Of a stretch of DNA of 64,000 nucleotides, positions 41,047-50,646 are shown piece after piece. The notes beneath the pieces were generated by a model. That model saw only the letters and a program-made list of their open reading frames with translations. It was not told the DNA's origin and searched no databases. How positions within the stretch are numbered: position 1 is the first letter of the stretch; the number at the start of each line of letters is the position of its first letter. The translations under genes were made by a program, and so were the position numbers. Origin of the DNA: Streptomyces cavernicola (GTDB lineage Bacteria; Actinomycetota; Actinomycetes; Streptomycetales; Streptomycetaceae); the NCBI RefSeq assembly GCF_029968035.1, contig NZ_JASCIQ010000020.1, positions 85,483 through 149,482 of the forward strand, written 5' to 3'.

Positions 41047-41901
41047 CTACCCCCGCGGCACCCGCTGGCACCGAGGACAGAAGTAGCTGGACCGGTTCAT
41101 CCACGGCCGCCGCCGCATCGGAGTCCCACAGCGCCGGCACGGCTCACCCTCCCGCCCGTACGCGTCGAGCGACCGCTCGAAGTATCCGGACTCGCCGTTC
41201 ACATTCACGTACAGGCTGTCGAAGCTGGTCCCGCCCACGGCGAGCGCGGCGTTCATGACATCGCGGATGTGGCCGAGGAGTTCGGTGGTACGCGGACGCG
41301 TGAAGGTGGCGGTGGGCCGCTCGTAATGCAGCTTGGCGCGCCACAGCGCCTCGTCCGCGTAGATGTTGCCGACGCCGCTGATCAGCGACTGGTTGAGCAG
41401 TGCCCGCTTGATGGTCGTACGGCTGCGGCGCAGGCCTTGGTGGAACGCCTCGTCGTCGAAGGCCGGGTCGAGCGGGTCGCGGGCGATGTGCGCGATGACG
41501 TCGGGCAGCCCGTCGGGGGTGGTGCCGTGCAGGGAGAGCCCGCCGAAGGTGCGCTGGTCGACGAAGCGCAGTTCGGTGCCGAGGTCGTCCTCGAAGCGGA
41601 CGCGGATCCGCAGATGCTTCTCGTCGGCTGCGTCCTCGGGCTGTACGAGGAGCTGTCCGCTCATGCCGAGGTGCGCCAGGATCGCGCTGGGCGAATCGGC
41701 GAGCGGCAGCCACAGGTACTTGCCGCGCCGCCGGGCCTCCCCGATCCGGTGCCCCTTGAGCCGGGCGGCGAAGTCGGGCCCGCCGGCGACGTGGCGGCGC
41801 ACGGCCCGCGGGTGCAGCACGTCGACCTCGGTCACGACGCGTCCGGAGACCCAGCTCTCCAGTCCGCGGCGGACGACTTCGACCTCGGGCAGTTCGGGCA
41901 C
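41047..41901 (-). CDS. mutM: Formamidopyrimidine-DNA glycosylase MutM (Fpg)
   Basis: A 284-residue DNA repair enzyme that removes 8-oxoguanine and opened purines. The N-terminal PELPEVE supplies the catalytic P2 and E3; the lysine in RRGKYLWL, the H2TH region LLNQSLISGVGNIYADE and the C-terminal zinc finger CRRCGTPM...CPRC are intact. It is the last gene after rnc, with a strong hairpin between. Confidence 0.97.
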   Translation of the reverse strand: MPELPEVEVVRRGLESWVSGRVVTEVDVLHPRAVRRHVAGGPDFAARLKGHRIGEARRRGKYLWLPLADSPSAILAHLGMSGQLLVQPEDAADEKHLRIRVRFEDDLGTELRFVDQRTFGGLSLHGTTPDGLPDVIAHIARDPLDPAFDDEAFHQGLRRSRTTIKRALLNQSLISGVGNIYADEALWRAKLHYERPTATFTRPRTTELLGHIRDVMNAALAVGGTSFDSLYVNVNGESGYFERSLDAYGREGEPCRRCGTPMRRRPWMNRSSYFCPRCQRVPRG

Positions 41902-41933
41902 GGGTCCTCCCCCGGTACGTGTGGTTGCAACGG

Positions 41934-41970
41934 CGACGGCCCGCCCCGTGGGTCACGGGACGGGCCGTCG
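41934..41970. terminator. Hairpin between rnc and mutM
   Basis: A 17-base stem with one mismatch: CGACGGCCCG (41934-41943) and following bases pair with 41954-41970 around GGT. It begins 41 bases after the rnc stop and ends 33 bases before the mutM start, so mutM probably has its own promoter or depends on read-through. Confidence 0.7.
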
Positions 41971-42011
41971 TACAGCCTGCGGAAGGCGGCGGCTCGGGGC
42001 CGACGTCAGGC

Positions 42012-42827
42012 TCAGGCCTTGGCGGATTCGGGGGCGCTGTCGGCGTTCGCCCCTTCGGCCTCGGCCTTGGCGCGCTCGTCCGCCGCGGCGCGAATCGCAC
42101 GCCACGCGGACTCGGCGGCCTGCTGCTCCGCTTCCTTCTTGCTGCGACCAGTGCCGGTGCCGTACGAGACGCCTCCGACGCGGGCGGCAGCGGTGAAGGT
42201 CTTCTCGTGGTCGGGGCCGGTCTCCGAGACCAGGTACTCGGGCACGCCGAGCCCTTCGGTCGCGGTGAGCTCCTGGAGGCTGGTTTTCCAGTCCAGGCCG
42301 GCACCGAGGTTGGAGGACTTCTCGATCAGCGGGTCGAAGAGCCGGTGGACCAGCTCGGACGCCGCGTCGAGGCCCTGGTCGAGATAGACGGCGCCGATCA
42401 CCGCTTCGAGGGTGTCGGCGAGAATGGACGCCTTGTCCCGGCCGCCCGTGCCTTCTTCGCCCCGGCCGAGCCGGATGAAGGCGCCGAGGTCGAGCCCGCG
42501 GCCCACCTCTGCCAGCGCACGCGAATTGACCACCGCGGCCCGCAACTTGGCCAGTTGGCCTTCGGGCAGGTCGGGGTGGGTGCGATACAGCGTGTCCGTG
42601 ACGACGAGTCCGAGCACGGAGTCCCCGAGGAACTCGAGCCGCTCGTTCGTCGGCAGGCCGCCGTTCTCGTACGCGTAGGAACGGTGGGTCAGTGCACGCA
42701 CCAGAAGGGCGGACTCGAGCTTGTACCCGAGCCGCCCTTCCAGAAGCGTGTGGGACGAGGCCGTGTTCTCCGCCTGCTTCTTGGCGTTTGCCGCTTTGGC
42801 GTCATCCGCCGTTTTGTGGCTAGACAC
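42012..42827 (-). CDS. rnc: Ribonuclease III (AbsB)
   Basis: A 271-residue double-strand RNA endonuclease. The catalytic signature NERLEFLGDSVLGL and the second acidic site (DTLEAVIGAVYLDQG) are present, then a dsRBD ending GRSKKEAEQQAAESAW. In S. coelicolor this gene is absB, needed globally for antibiotic synthesis. GTG at 42827 with GAGAGG just upstream is preferred; GTG at 42839 is an alternative. rpmF ends 19 bases upstream. Confidence 0.96.
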   Translation of the reverse strand: MSSHKTADDAKAANAKKQAENTASSHTLLEGRLGYKLESALLVRALTHRSYAYENGGLPTNERLEFLGDSVLGLVVTDTLYRTHPDLPEGQLAKLRAAVVNSRALAEVGRGLDLGAFIRLGRGEEGTGGRDKASILADTLEAVIGAVYLDQGLDAASELVHRLFDPLIEKSSNLGAGLDWKTSLQELTATEGLGVPEYLVSETGPDHEKTFTAAARVGGVSYGTGTGRSKKEAEQQAAESAWRAIRAAADERAKAEAEGANADSAPESAKA

Positions 42828-42846
42828 GGTGCCTCTCACCAGCCGC

Positions 42847-43020
42847 TCAGACCTCGAGGACCTGGCGCTTGTTGTAGGTGCCGCAGCTGGGGCACGCGAT
42901 GTGCTGCTGCTTCGGCTCCTGGCAACGCTCACACGAAACCAGGGGGGTGACCGCAGCCTTCCACTGCGACCGGCGGTGGCGCGTGTTGCTGCGCGACATC
43001 TTCCGCTTCGGAACAGCCAC
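42847..43020 (-). CDS. rpmF: 50S ribosomal protein L32
   Basis: A 57-residue L32. The start VAVPKRKMSRSNTRHRRSQW and the zinc-binding C4 pattern CERCQ...CPSCG are canonical. It starts two bases after the DUF177 gene ends, the usual yceD-rpmF-rnc order. Confidence 0.97.
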   Translation of the reverse strand: MAVPKRKMSRSNTRHRRSQWKAAVTPLVSCERCQEPKQQHIACPSCGTYNKRQVLEV

Positions 43021-43022
43021 GG

Positions 43023-43676
43023 CTACTTCTCCTGCTTCTCGTCGACGCCAGCTTCCGCTTCGGCGCCGCTCATCTCGTCCTTCTCGCTGTCCTGGAGCGA
43101 ACCAGCGAGTCCCTGCAATGCCGCCCAACGGATGTCGACGGCGTCGTGGTGGTGGTCCGGGTCGTCAGCGAGCCGCGCACCGCATTCGGCGCACAGACCC
43201 GGGCAGTCGTCCTGGCACACCGGCTGCATCGGCAGTGCGAGCACCACCGCATCGCGCAGCACGGGCTCGAGGTCGAAGAGTCCGTCCTCGAGGGGGGTCA
43301 TGTCCTCGTCCTCGGCGTCGTCGGCCGGTTCCGCCTGCTTGCTGCGGCCACGGTCATCGGCGTCGGGGTACGTGAACATTTCCTGGAAGTCCGCTTCGAG
43401 CTCTCGCTCCAGCGGCTCCAGACACCTTACGCACTCCCCCTCGACCCGTGCACGGGCGGTGCCTGTGACAAGCACCCCTTCCATGACGGACTCGAGCCGC
43501 AGCTCAAGGTCGACCGGAGCGCCGCCAGGCACTCCGATGACTCCCTGGATGCCGAAGATCGCGTCTCCGGAGGGGGCGTCGATCGTGCGGGTCAGCCGCT
43601 GGAGCGCACCAGGACGCCGACCCAGCTCGTGCGTATCGAACACGAGGGGGTTGCGGTGGTCGAGGCGGGCGTTCAG
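43023..43676 (-). CDS. DUF177 (YceD) family protein
   Basis: A protein of about 217 residues of the YceD family, linked with rpmF and 23S rRNA accumulation in other bacteria. Two cysteine pairs are seen: ECVRC and CQDDCPGLCAECG, a likely zinc site. The best start is CTG at 43676, seven bases after AGGAAGAG, giving LNARLDHRNPLVFDTHELG; the GTG at 43643 has no ribosome-binding site. The C-terminal tail is acidic. It is coupled to rpmF. Confidence 0.85.
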   Translation of the reverse strand: MNARLDHRNPLVFDTHELGRRPGALQRLTRTIDAPSGDAIFGIQGVIGVPGGAPVDLELRLESVMEGVLVTGTARARVEGECVRCLEPLERELEADFQEMFTYPDADDRGRSKQAEPADDAEDEDMTPLEDGLFDLEPVLRDAVVLALPMQPVCQDDCPGLCAECGARLADDPDHHHDAVDIRWAALQGLAGSLQDSEKDEMSGAEAEAGVDEKQEK

Positions 43677-43848
43677 GGCTCTTCCTGCTTTCGATCATCG
43701 AAGTCTCGGGGAGGCTGACCTCGCTTTGAGCGGACAGCCAGGGCCGCGGGCGTCGAAAACCGACGAAGCGCACGCGCGACCGAAGAGCCAGGATACTGGA
43801 CCATGCGCTGTCGGCCCAATCCGCCCTCTCATTGCTGGCCAGAGGCCT

Positions 43849-45057
43849 TCACTGCCCGGGGCCGCGCCCCTGTTCGTACGCGCGCAGCTGGTCGACGCTG
43901 ATCATGCTCGTGTCGAAGAGGCTGGCCTCGTCGAGCGCGGGCCCCTGCTGCTGCGCCGCGTCGGTCGGCTGCCGGCCGTCGGCCTGGTACATCCCCTGCG
44001 CGGACCCGAGCGGCCCGAAGTCCTGCCCCGGCTGCTGATAGGCGTACGGGTCCTGCTGCTGGTACGCGTACGGGTCCTGCTGTGCGTACTCCTGCGGCAT
44101 CTGCTGGTACGCGTACGGGTCCGGCTGCCGGTAGCCGTACGGGTCCTGCGGGTCGTACTGCTGCTGCGCGGGCACCGGGGCCGGGGCGACGGGCGGCGGC
44201 GGGGGCGGGGCCTGCGGCTGCGACTGGGGCTGTGACGGCAGGTACTGGTGGGCCGGTTCGGGCTGCAGTTGCTGCGGCGGCTGCTGAGCTTGCGCCTGCT
44301 GTTGCTGCTGTCGTTCCTGTTGCTGTTGCGGTTCGGCGAGGTCCGCGAGGTAGTCCGCGTCGCTCGCGAGGTGCTGGTGGCCGTACTCGTCGAAGGCGCC
44401 GAGCTGGCCGAGGTCGTCGGAGGCGACGCGGCCCTGCAGCTTCTGCCGGCCCCGGCCGACCGCGTCCAGGGTCTTGGAGAGCACCGCCTCGAAGGCGCCG
44501 AGCTTGACGTCCACGTACGAGTCCGCGCGCTGACGCAGGGTCTCCGGGTCCTGGCTGCGCTCGGGGGCCTCGGTGAAGTCCGGGTCCTCGTACCCCTGGG
44601 CGTCCAGGCCCTGGCCGGTGCCGAGGAGCTTCTCGCGGCCGCGGCCGACGGAGCCGAGGGTCTTGGTGAGGACGACCTCGAAGTTGGCGAGCTTGGAGTC
44701 GACGTACTCGTCGGCCTCCTGGCGGACCTCCTCGGCCTCGGCGCGGGCCTTGGCGAGGATGCGGTCGGCTTCGTCCTGGGACTGGCGGGCGACCGCGGTG
44801 TCGGAGATCAGCGAGCCGCGCTCGGCACGGGCCGACTCGAGGATGCGGTCGGCCTCCTGGCGGGCCTGCTCGACCAGCTGCTCGTTGCTGCCGATGACCT
44901 GCTCGGCCTGGGCGAGGGAGCCGGGCAGGGCCGCGCGGACCTCTTCGAGTCGCGCGAGCAGCTCGGCCCGGTTGACCACGCACGAGGCCGACATCGGCAT
45001 GGACCTGGCACCCTCGACCGCTTCGACGATCTCGTCCAGCTTCTTCTGCACGTCCAC
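43849..45057 (-). CDS. DivIVA-like coiled-coil protein with Gln/Tyr/Pro-rich tail
   Basis: A 402-residue protein. The first 150 residues are helical and coiled-coil (MDVQKKLDEIVEAVEGARS, QARQEADRILESARAE), like DivIVA/cell-division initiation proteins and ATPase b subunits. An internal duplication is clear: EYVDSKLANFEVVLTKTLG and SYVDVKLGAFEAVLSKTLD, each followed by a GRGR-KL motif, about 70 residues apart. The last 160 residues are Gln/Pro-rich, with repeated QQDPYAYQQ units. A cytoskeletal or polar role is plausible in a tip-growing organism but unproven. Confidence 0.75.
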   Translation of the reverse strand: MDVQKKLDEIVEAVEGARSMPMSASCVVNRAELLARLEEVRAALPGSLAQAEQVIGSNEQLVEQARQEADRILESARAERGSLISDTAVARQSQDEADRILAKARAEAEEVRQEADEYVDSKLANFEVVLTKTLGSVGRGREKLLGTGQGLDAQGYEDPDFTEAPERSQDPETLRQRADSYVDVKLGAFEAVLSKTLDAVGRGRQKLQGRVASDDLGQLGAFDEYGHQHLASDADYLADLAEPQQQQERQQQQQAQAQQPPQQLQPEPAHQYLPSQPQSQPQAPPPPPPVAPAPVPAQQQYDPQDPYGYRQPDPYAYQQMPQEYAQQDPYAYQQQDPYAYQQPGQDFGPLGSAQGMYQADGRQPTDAAQQQGPALDEASLFDTSMISVDQLRAYEQGRGPGQ

Positions 45058-45218
45058 CGTGTGCTCGCCACTCTCTGCCTGCTAGGAGTCTCTGCCCGGT
45101 TGGGAGACGGACAAGGCGACTGTAAGGGCAGCGGCCGCCCCGCCGACACCGAGTGACGGAACGTCAGCTCCGCCGGGCGGGTTCGCGCGAGCGAGGCGGA
45201 CCGGCTCGTGGGCGGGGC

Positions 45219-45701
45219 TCAACTCTCCTTGGAGAGACGGCCGGTGAGGGCCGTGTTCACCAGCGGCGGCACGAGGTGCGAGACGTCACCGCCCCAGGCC
45301 GCCACCTCCTTGACCAGCGAGGAGGAGAGGAAGCTGTACGTGGGGTTGGTGGGGACGAAGAGGGTCTCCACGCCCGAGAGGCCGTTGTTCATCTGGGCCA
45401 TCTGCAGCTCGTAGTCGAAGTCGCTGACGGCGCGCAGGCCCTTGACGATGGCGGGGATGTCACGCTGCTTGCAGAAGTCGACGAGCAGGCCGTGGAAGGC
45501 CTCCACCTCGACGTTCCCGAACTCGGCGGTGACCTGGCGGATCAGCTCGATCCGCTCCTCGATCTCGAACAGGCCCTTCTTGGACTGGTTGATCATCACC
45601 GCGACGTGGACCACGTCGTAGAGCTTGGAGGCGCGGGCGATGATGTCGAGGTGTCCGTTGGTGATGGGGTCGAACGACCCCGGACAGACGGCGCGGCGCA
45701 A
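45219..45701 (-). CDS. coaD: Phosphopantetheine adenylyltransferase CoaD
   Basis: A 160-residue enzyme for the penultimate step of coenzyme A synthesis. It has CPGSFDPITNGHLD (the HxGH-type nucleotide site) and YSFLSSSLVKEV. TTG at 45701, six bases after GAGGGA, gives the family length. An ATG at 45740 that overlaps the rsmD stop (ATGA) would add 13 unconserved residues and is the alternative. Confidence 0.95.
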   Translation of the reverse strand: MRRAVCPGSFDPITNGHLDIIARASKLYDVVHVAVMINQSKKGLFEIEERIELIRQVTAEFGNVEVEAFHGLLVDFCKQRDIPAIVKGLRAVSDFDYELQMAQMNNGLSGVETLFVPTNPTYSFLSSSLVKEVAAWGGDVSHLVPPLVNTALTGRLSKES

Positions 45702-45736
45702 CTGAAGTCCCTCGCTCTCGGGTCCTGACGATGCGT

Positions 45737-46327
45737 TCATGAGGTGGGTTCCTCGCTGGTCGAGGCGGCGCGACCGTACCAAAACGTGCCCTCGCCGTAG
45801 CGCCGGGACCTGAGCCCCTCGAAGCCGTCCGGCCAGCCGAATTCTCCGCCTCTGGTGCTGCGCTCCACTGTGATGAGCGCTTGCTCAGCGAGCCAGCCCT
45901 GAGCACGGAGTGTGAGCAGAATCTCCCGAAGATCGTCGTCGCTCACCGCGTACGGCGGATCGAGGAACACCAGGTCGTACGGGTCCTGCGGGGCCGCGCC
46001 CGCGATGATCGCCGCCGCCTTGCCGGCCCTGACCTCGGCGCCGGGCAGGGCGAGCGCCTTGACGTTCTCCCGGATCGTGCGGACCGCTCGGGCGTCCGTC
46101 TCGACCAGGAGTGCGTGGCCCGCGCCCCGGGACAGCGCTTCGAGGCCGACGGCGCCGGAGCCCGCGTACAGGTCGAGGACGCGCTCGCCTTCGAGGGGGC
46201 CGCCGAGCAGCGACTGCCAGGTGGAGAACAGGCCCTCACGCGCGCGGTCGGAGGTGGGGCGTGTGCCGTTTCCCGGCGGTACGGCCAGTCGGCGTCCGCC
46301 GGCGCGGCCGGCGATCACGCGGGTCAT
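45737..46327 (-). CDS. rsmD: 16S rRNA (guanine966-N2)-methyltransferase RsmD
   Basis: A 196-residue rRNA methyltransferase. VLDLYAGSGAVGLEALSRGA is the SAM-binding site and LVFLDPPY the catalytic DPPY motif. ATG at 46327 gives MTRVIAGRAGGRRL, with GAGG six bases upstream; an ATG two codons earlier is too close to that site. It precedes coaD, a very common pairing. Confidence 0.95.
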   Translation of the reverse strand: MTRVIAGRAGGRRLAVPPGNGTRPTSDRAREGLFSTWQSLLGGPLEGERVLDLYAGSGAVGLEALSRGAGHALLVETDARAVRTIRENVKALALPGAEVRAGKAAAIIAGAAPQDPYDLVFLDPPYAVSDDDLREILLTLRAQGWLAEQALITVERSTRGGEFGWPDGFEGLRSRRYGEGTFWYGRAASTSEEPTS

Positions 46328-46442
46328 CTGCATCCTCGGGGTTCGTTCGGAGGTATCGGGTGCTCGGGTGCAGTCACCCGGACCCGACTGGTGCCGTCAC
46401 CCAACGATATGGCGTGCTCGGGGCGCGGCCCCGCCGGGCCGG

Positions 46443-48650
46443 TCAGCCCTTGTCCAGGTACTCCTCCCGGTCCTTGTCGAGGAGGGCGTCGAGAGCCGTG
46501 CGCAGGGCGGGGAGGCGGGTGAGCTCCGGGTCGGCACTCACGATCCGTACGGCCTCCTCGCGGGCCTCGGCGATGATCTCCTCGTCGTCGATGACCGCGA
46601 GGACCCGCAGCGAGGAGCGGACTCCGGACTGGGCCTGACCCAACACGTCGCCCTCGCGCCGCTGTTCGAGGTCGATGCGGGAGAGCTCGAAGCCGTCCAG
46701 GGTGGCCGCGACCGCGCCGAGGCGGGCGCGCGCGGGGCTGGCCTCGGGCATCTCGGAGACCAGCAGGCAGAGGCCGGGGGCGGAGCCTCGGCCGACGCGG
46801 CCGCGCAGCTGGTGCAGCTGGGAGACGCCGAAGCGGTCGGCGTCCATGATCACCATGGCGGTGGCGTTGGGGACGTTCACACCGACCTCGATGACCGTCG
46901 TCGCCACCAGCACGTCCACCTCGCCGGCCGCGAAGGCGCGCATCACGGCGTCCTTGTCGTCCGGCGCCATGCGGCCGTGCAGGACTTCGACGCGCAGGCC
47001 CTTCAGGGGGCCGGCGGTGAGCTGCTCGGCGACCTCGACGACGGCGAGCGGCGGGCGCTTCTCCGCCTCGTCCTCGGCGGACTTCTTCTTGGCGGACTTG
47101 TCGTCCAGGTCGTCGCCGATGCGGGGGCAGACCACGTACGCCTGGTGGCCGTTCTCGACCTCTTCGCGGACGCGTTCCCAGGCGCGGGCCAGGAAGTGCG
47201 GCTTGTCGGCGGCGGGGACGACGTGGGTGGCGATCGGCGAGCGCCCGGCGGGGAGTTGATCGAGCACGGAGGTCTCCAGGTCGCCGAAGACCGTCATGGC
47301 GACCGTGCGCGGAATCGGGGTCGCCGTCATCACCAGGAGGTGCGGCGGCTGTTTGCCCTTGCCGCGCAGGGCGTCGCGCTGCTCGACGCCGAAGCGGTGC
47401 TGTTCGTCCACGACGACCAGGCCCAGGTCGTGGAACTGCACCTTGTCCTCGATCAGGGCGTGCGTGCCGATGACGATTCCGGCTTCCGCGGTGGCGAGGT
47501 CGAGCAGGGCCTGGCGGCGGGCGGCGGCGCCCATGGAGCCGGTGAGGAGCACGACCTTGGTGGCGTGCTCGGCGCCGCCCAGCATGCCTCCCTCGGCCAA
47601 CTCCCCCATCATCTCGGTGATCGAGCGGTGGTGCTGCTGGGCGAGGACTTCGGTGGGGGCGAGCATCGCGGCCTGCCCGCCCGCGTCCACGACGGCGAGC
47701 ATGGCCCGCAGGGCGACCATGGTCTTGCCCGAGCCCACTTCGCCCTGCAGGAGGCGGTGCATCGGGTGCTCGTTCGCGAGGTCGTCGAAGATCTCCTTGG
47801 AGACCCGCTGCTGGCCGTCGGTGAGCGTGAAGGGCAGCTTGGCGTCGAAGGCGTCGAGCAGTCCGTCCGGCGCGGGCCGGCGGGGCACCGCGGGCAGCTG
47901 CGTCTCGGCGAACCGACGCCTGGCCAGGGCGACTTGGAGAACGAACGCCTCGTCCCACTTGAGGCGGTCCTTCGCGGACTCGACGTCCGCCTTCGAGTGC
48001 GGCCGGTGGATCTTCAGGAGCGCCTCGGGGAGCGGCACCAGGCCCCTTCCCTGGCGCAGGGAGGGCGGCAGCGGGTCCACCGCGTCCTGGGCGCTGGGCA
48101 GGACCGCGTCCACCGCCTTGGCGATCTTCCAGGACTCCAGCTTGGCGGTGGCCGGGTAGATCGGGATGAGCGCCCCGGCCCAGGACTCGACGGCGTCCTC
48201 CGCCTCGGCGCCGCTGCCGCCGCGCAGCAACTGATAGGCGGGGTGGGCGAGTTGGAGCTTGCGGTTGAAGGCGGACACCTTGCCGGCGAACATCGCGCGC
48301 GTGCCGGGCAGCAGGTCCTTGTGCGGCTTGTGGATGCCGCGGCCGAAGAAGACCAGCTGGAGCTGGCCGCTGCCGTCCGTGATGGTGACTTCGAGGCGCT
48401 GCCCCCGGCCGTTGTTGAACTTCAGGACGCGGGCGGTCGCGACCTGGGCGACCACCGTCACGTGCTCGTCCAGGGGCAGGTCGGACAGCGTGGTCAGCTC
48501 GCCCCGCTCCGCGTACCGCCGCGGGTAGTGGTGGAGGAGGTCGCCGACCGTGTGCAGGTCGAGGTGCTCGGCCATCACCTTCGCGGTGGCGGGGCCGAGC
48601 GTCTTCTTCAGGGATTCTTCGAGCGCGGGCACGAATCCATTGCACACCAC
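46443..48650 (-). CDS. recG: ATP-dependent DNA helicase RecG
   Basis: A 735-residue branch-migration helicase that remodels stalled forks. The wedge OB domain (about 60-150) is followed by Walker A GEVGSGKTM, the DEQH box (VVVDEQHRFGVEQR), TATPIPRT and the C-terminal motif QLRGRVGRG. A charged insertion (DDKSAKKKSAEDEAEKR) sits between helicase motifs IV and V. GTG at 48650 is the furthest start; GTG at 48632 (VPALEESLKK) fits other RecG starts better. Neither has a clear ribosome-binding site. Confidence 0.96.
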   Translation of the reverse strand: MVCNGFVPALEESLKKTLGPATAKVMAEHLDLHTVGDLLHHYPRRYAERGELTTLSDLPLDEHVTVVAQVATARVLKFNNGRGQRLEVTITDGSGQLQLVFFGRGIHKPHKDLLPGTRAMFAGKVSAFNRKLQLAHPAYQLLRGGSGAEAEDAVESWAGALIPIYPATAKLESWKIAKAVDAVLPSAQDAVDPLPPSLRQGRGLVPLPEALLKIHRPHSKADVESAKDRLKWDEAFVLQVALARRRFAETQLPAVPRRPAPDGLLDAFDAKLPFTLTDGQQRVSKEIFDDLANEHPMHRLLQGEVGSGKTMVALRAMLAVVDAGGQAAMLAPTEVLAQQHHRSITEMMGELAEGGMLGGAEHATKVVLLTGSMGAAARRQALLDLATAEAGIVIGTHALIEDKVQFHDLGLVVVDEQHRFGVEQRDALRGKGKQPPHLLVMTATPIPRTVAMTVFGDLETSVLDQLPAGRSPIATHVVPAADKPHFLARAWERVREEVENGHQAYVVCPRIGDDLDDKSAKKKSAEDEAEKRPPLAVVEVAEQLTAGPLKGLRVEVLHGRMAPDDKDAVMRAFAAGEVDVLVATTVIEVGVNVPNATAMVIMDADRFGVSQLHQLRGRVGRGSAPGLCLLVSEMPEASPARARLGAVAATLDGFELSRIDLEQRREGDVLGQAQSGVRSSLRVLAVIDDEEIIAEAREEAVRIVSADPELTRLPALRTALDALLDKDREEYLDKG

Positions 48651-48731
48651 GGCACCGACAACGCGCTCAGCCTGTGGATAACCCGGCCGCGCCGTGCCCG
48701 CGCCCCGTCCGCCCGCCGCGCCCGGCGCCCG

Positions 48732-50519
48732 CTACTCGACGCCGATCAGCATCAGCGGCGACCGCCGCCCGCCGCGGTACACGACGGTGTCGACGGCGAG
48801 GTGGTGCTCGCGTACGTGTTCCGAGAGGGCGTCGGCGACCGAGTCGGGTACCTCGTCGCCGAGCACGAGCGTGACCATCTCGCCGCCCGCGGAGAGCATC
48901 CGGTCGAGGACCGCGGCCGCCGTGGCCGTGACATCGGCGCCGATCACCGCGACGTCGCCGTCGATCAGGCCGAGCAGGTCCCCGGCCTGGCAGATGCCCG
49001 CCATGGTCCACGACTGCCGCTCCGCGACGGCCAGTTCGGCGTACCGGGTGGCGCCGGCCGCCGACGTCATGCCGACGACGTCCTCGTCGAAGCGCCGGTC
49101 CGGCTCGTGCACGGCGAGCGCCGCGATGCCCTGCACCGCGCAGCGGGTGGGGATGAGCGCGACCCGTACGCCTTCGGCGCGGGCCTGCTCGGCCGCGGCC
49201 GCCGCCGTGTACCGCAGCTCCGGGTCGTTGGGCAGCAGCACCACCTCGCGCGCGTGCGCCCGCCTGATCGCGTCGACCAGCTCACCGCTCGCCGGGGGCT
49301 CCTCGGGCCGGGCGAGCACGGTCGTCGCCCCGGCCTCGGCGCACAGCTCGGCAAGGCCCTCGCCCGGTACGACGGCGACGATCGCGCGCTGCGCCCGCTC
49401 CCGCTGCTGCTTCGCGCGCCCGGCGCTGTGCGCGTCCTGCGCCCCGAAGTGCGTGATCCGGATGCGGTACGGGCGGCCCGCCTCGACGCCCGCCTCGACC
49501 GCGGCGCCCGCGTCGTCCACGTGCACATGGACGTTCCACAGCCCGTCGCCGCCGACCACGACGAGGGAGTCGCCGAGGCCGTCGAGGCGGGTGCGGAGCC
49601 GGTCCACGGCGGGGTCGTCGGCCTCCAGGAGGTAGATCACCTCGAAGGCGGGCCCCCCTTCCCCGTCGCCGCTCTCGGCCCCGCAGTCGACGGCGCCGAC
49701 GGCACTCTCGGCAGCGGCCTCAGCATGCGTCACCGCGTCGAGCGGTTCCGTCGCAGCCACGCGCGCGTGGTGACCGATTCCGGAACTGCCGCGCACCGTC
49801 CGGGCGGGCGCCCGCCCGGACAGGGTCTGGACGAGCGCTCCGAGCACCGCGACGAGACCCTCGCCGCCCGCGTCCACGACGCCCGCGCGGTCCAGGACCG
49901 CCAGCTGCTCCGGCGTCGCCTCCAGCGCCGCGGCGGCGCCCTCGTACGCGGCGACGGCGACCGCCGCACAGTCCCCGGCCGCGCTCTGGGCCGCCTCGGC
50001 CGCCGCGGTGGCGACCGTCAGGACGGTGCCCTCCACGGGATGGGCCACCGCCTGATAGCCGGACTCGGCAGCCCGGCGCAGCGCAAGCCGCAGCAGCTCG
50101 GCGCCGTCGACCGCTCCCGCCGCACCCACCGCACCCGCACCGGAGTCGCTGTGAGCCGCACCACTGTCCGCACCCCCCACCGCGGCAGCCTCGGCCAGCA
50201 CCTGAGACGTGCCGCGCAACAGCTGCGCCAAGATCGTGCCGGAGTTTCCGCAGGCCCCGATGAGCGCGCCGTGCGCCAGCGCGCGCACCGCCTCCGCAAG
50301 GGAGGGACCGGCGCCTGCGCCCGCCGCCTCATGGCCCGCGAAAACCGCCTCTACCGCGCGTGCAGCGGATTCCACGGTCAGGTACAGGTTGGTGCCGGTG
50401 TCCCCGTCGGCGACCGGATAGACGTTGATCGCGTCGATCTCCTCGCGGGCCCTCCCCAGCGCGCTAAGCGCCAGTCCGCACCAGGTGCGCACCACCTCGG
50501 CGTCGGGGGTCTGGGGCAC
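48732..50519 (-). CDS. fakA: DAK2-domain protein, fatty acid kinase FakA-like
   Basis: A 595-residue protein with an N-terminal DhaL/DAK2 kinase domain (INVYPVADGDTGTNLYLT, about 31-48; GNSGTILAQLLRG near 91) and a C-terminal DUF1949/DegV-like half (ADVTATAAAVLDRM). This matches FakA, which phosphorylates fatty acids held by FakB. An alanine/glycine/serine-rich spacer interrupts the kinase domain near residues 115-140. It is transcribed leftwards, toward recG, and divergently from rpmB. Confidence 0.85.
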   Translation of the reverse strand: MPQTPDAEVVRTWCGLALSALGRAREEIDAINVYPVADGDTGTNLYLTVESAARAVEAVFAGHEAAGAGAGPSLAEAVRALAHGALIGACGNSGTILAQLLRGTSQVLAEAAAVGGADSGAAHSDSGAGAVGAAGAVDGAELLRLALRRAAESGYQAVAHPVEGTVLTVATAAAEAAQSAAGDCAAVAVAAYEGAAAALEATPEQLAVLDRAGVVDAGGEGLVAVLGALVQTLSGRAPARTVRGSSGIGHHARVAATEPLDAVTHAEAAAESAVGAVDCGAESGDGEGGPAFEVIYLLEADDPAVDRLRTRLDGLGDSLVVVGGDGLWNVHVHVDDAGAAVEAGVEAGRPYRIRITHFGAQDAHSAGRAKQQRERAQRAIVAVVPGEGLAELCAEAGATTVLARPEEPPASGELVDAIRRAHAREVVLLPNDPELRYTAAAAAEQARAEGVRVALIPTRCAVQGIAALAVHEPDRRFDEDVVGMTSAAGATRYAELAVAERQSWTMAGICQAGDLLGLIDGDVAVIGADVTATAAAVLDRMLSAGGEMVTLVLGDEVPDSVADALSEHVREHHLAVDTVVYRGGRRSPLMLIGVE

Positions 50520-50646
50520 CGGCTGCCTCCTTGTTCAGGGGTCGTCTCGCAGCGTAGTCCCCGGTCGGGAGGCCGCCCGGGGCAGGCCCCCGGCCGGTCA
50601 TGGTAGTTTCGTTCTACCGAAGCGGTCGTTGTATGCTGCTTCGGTT

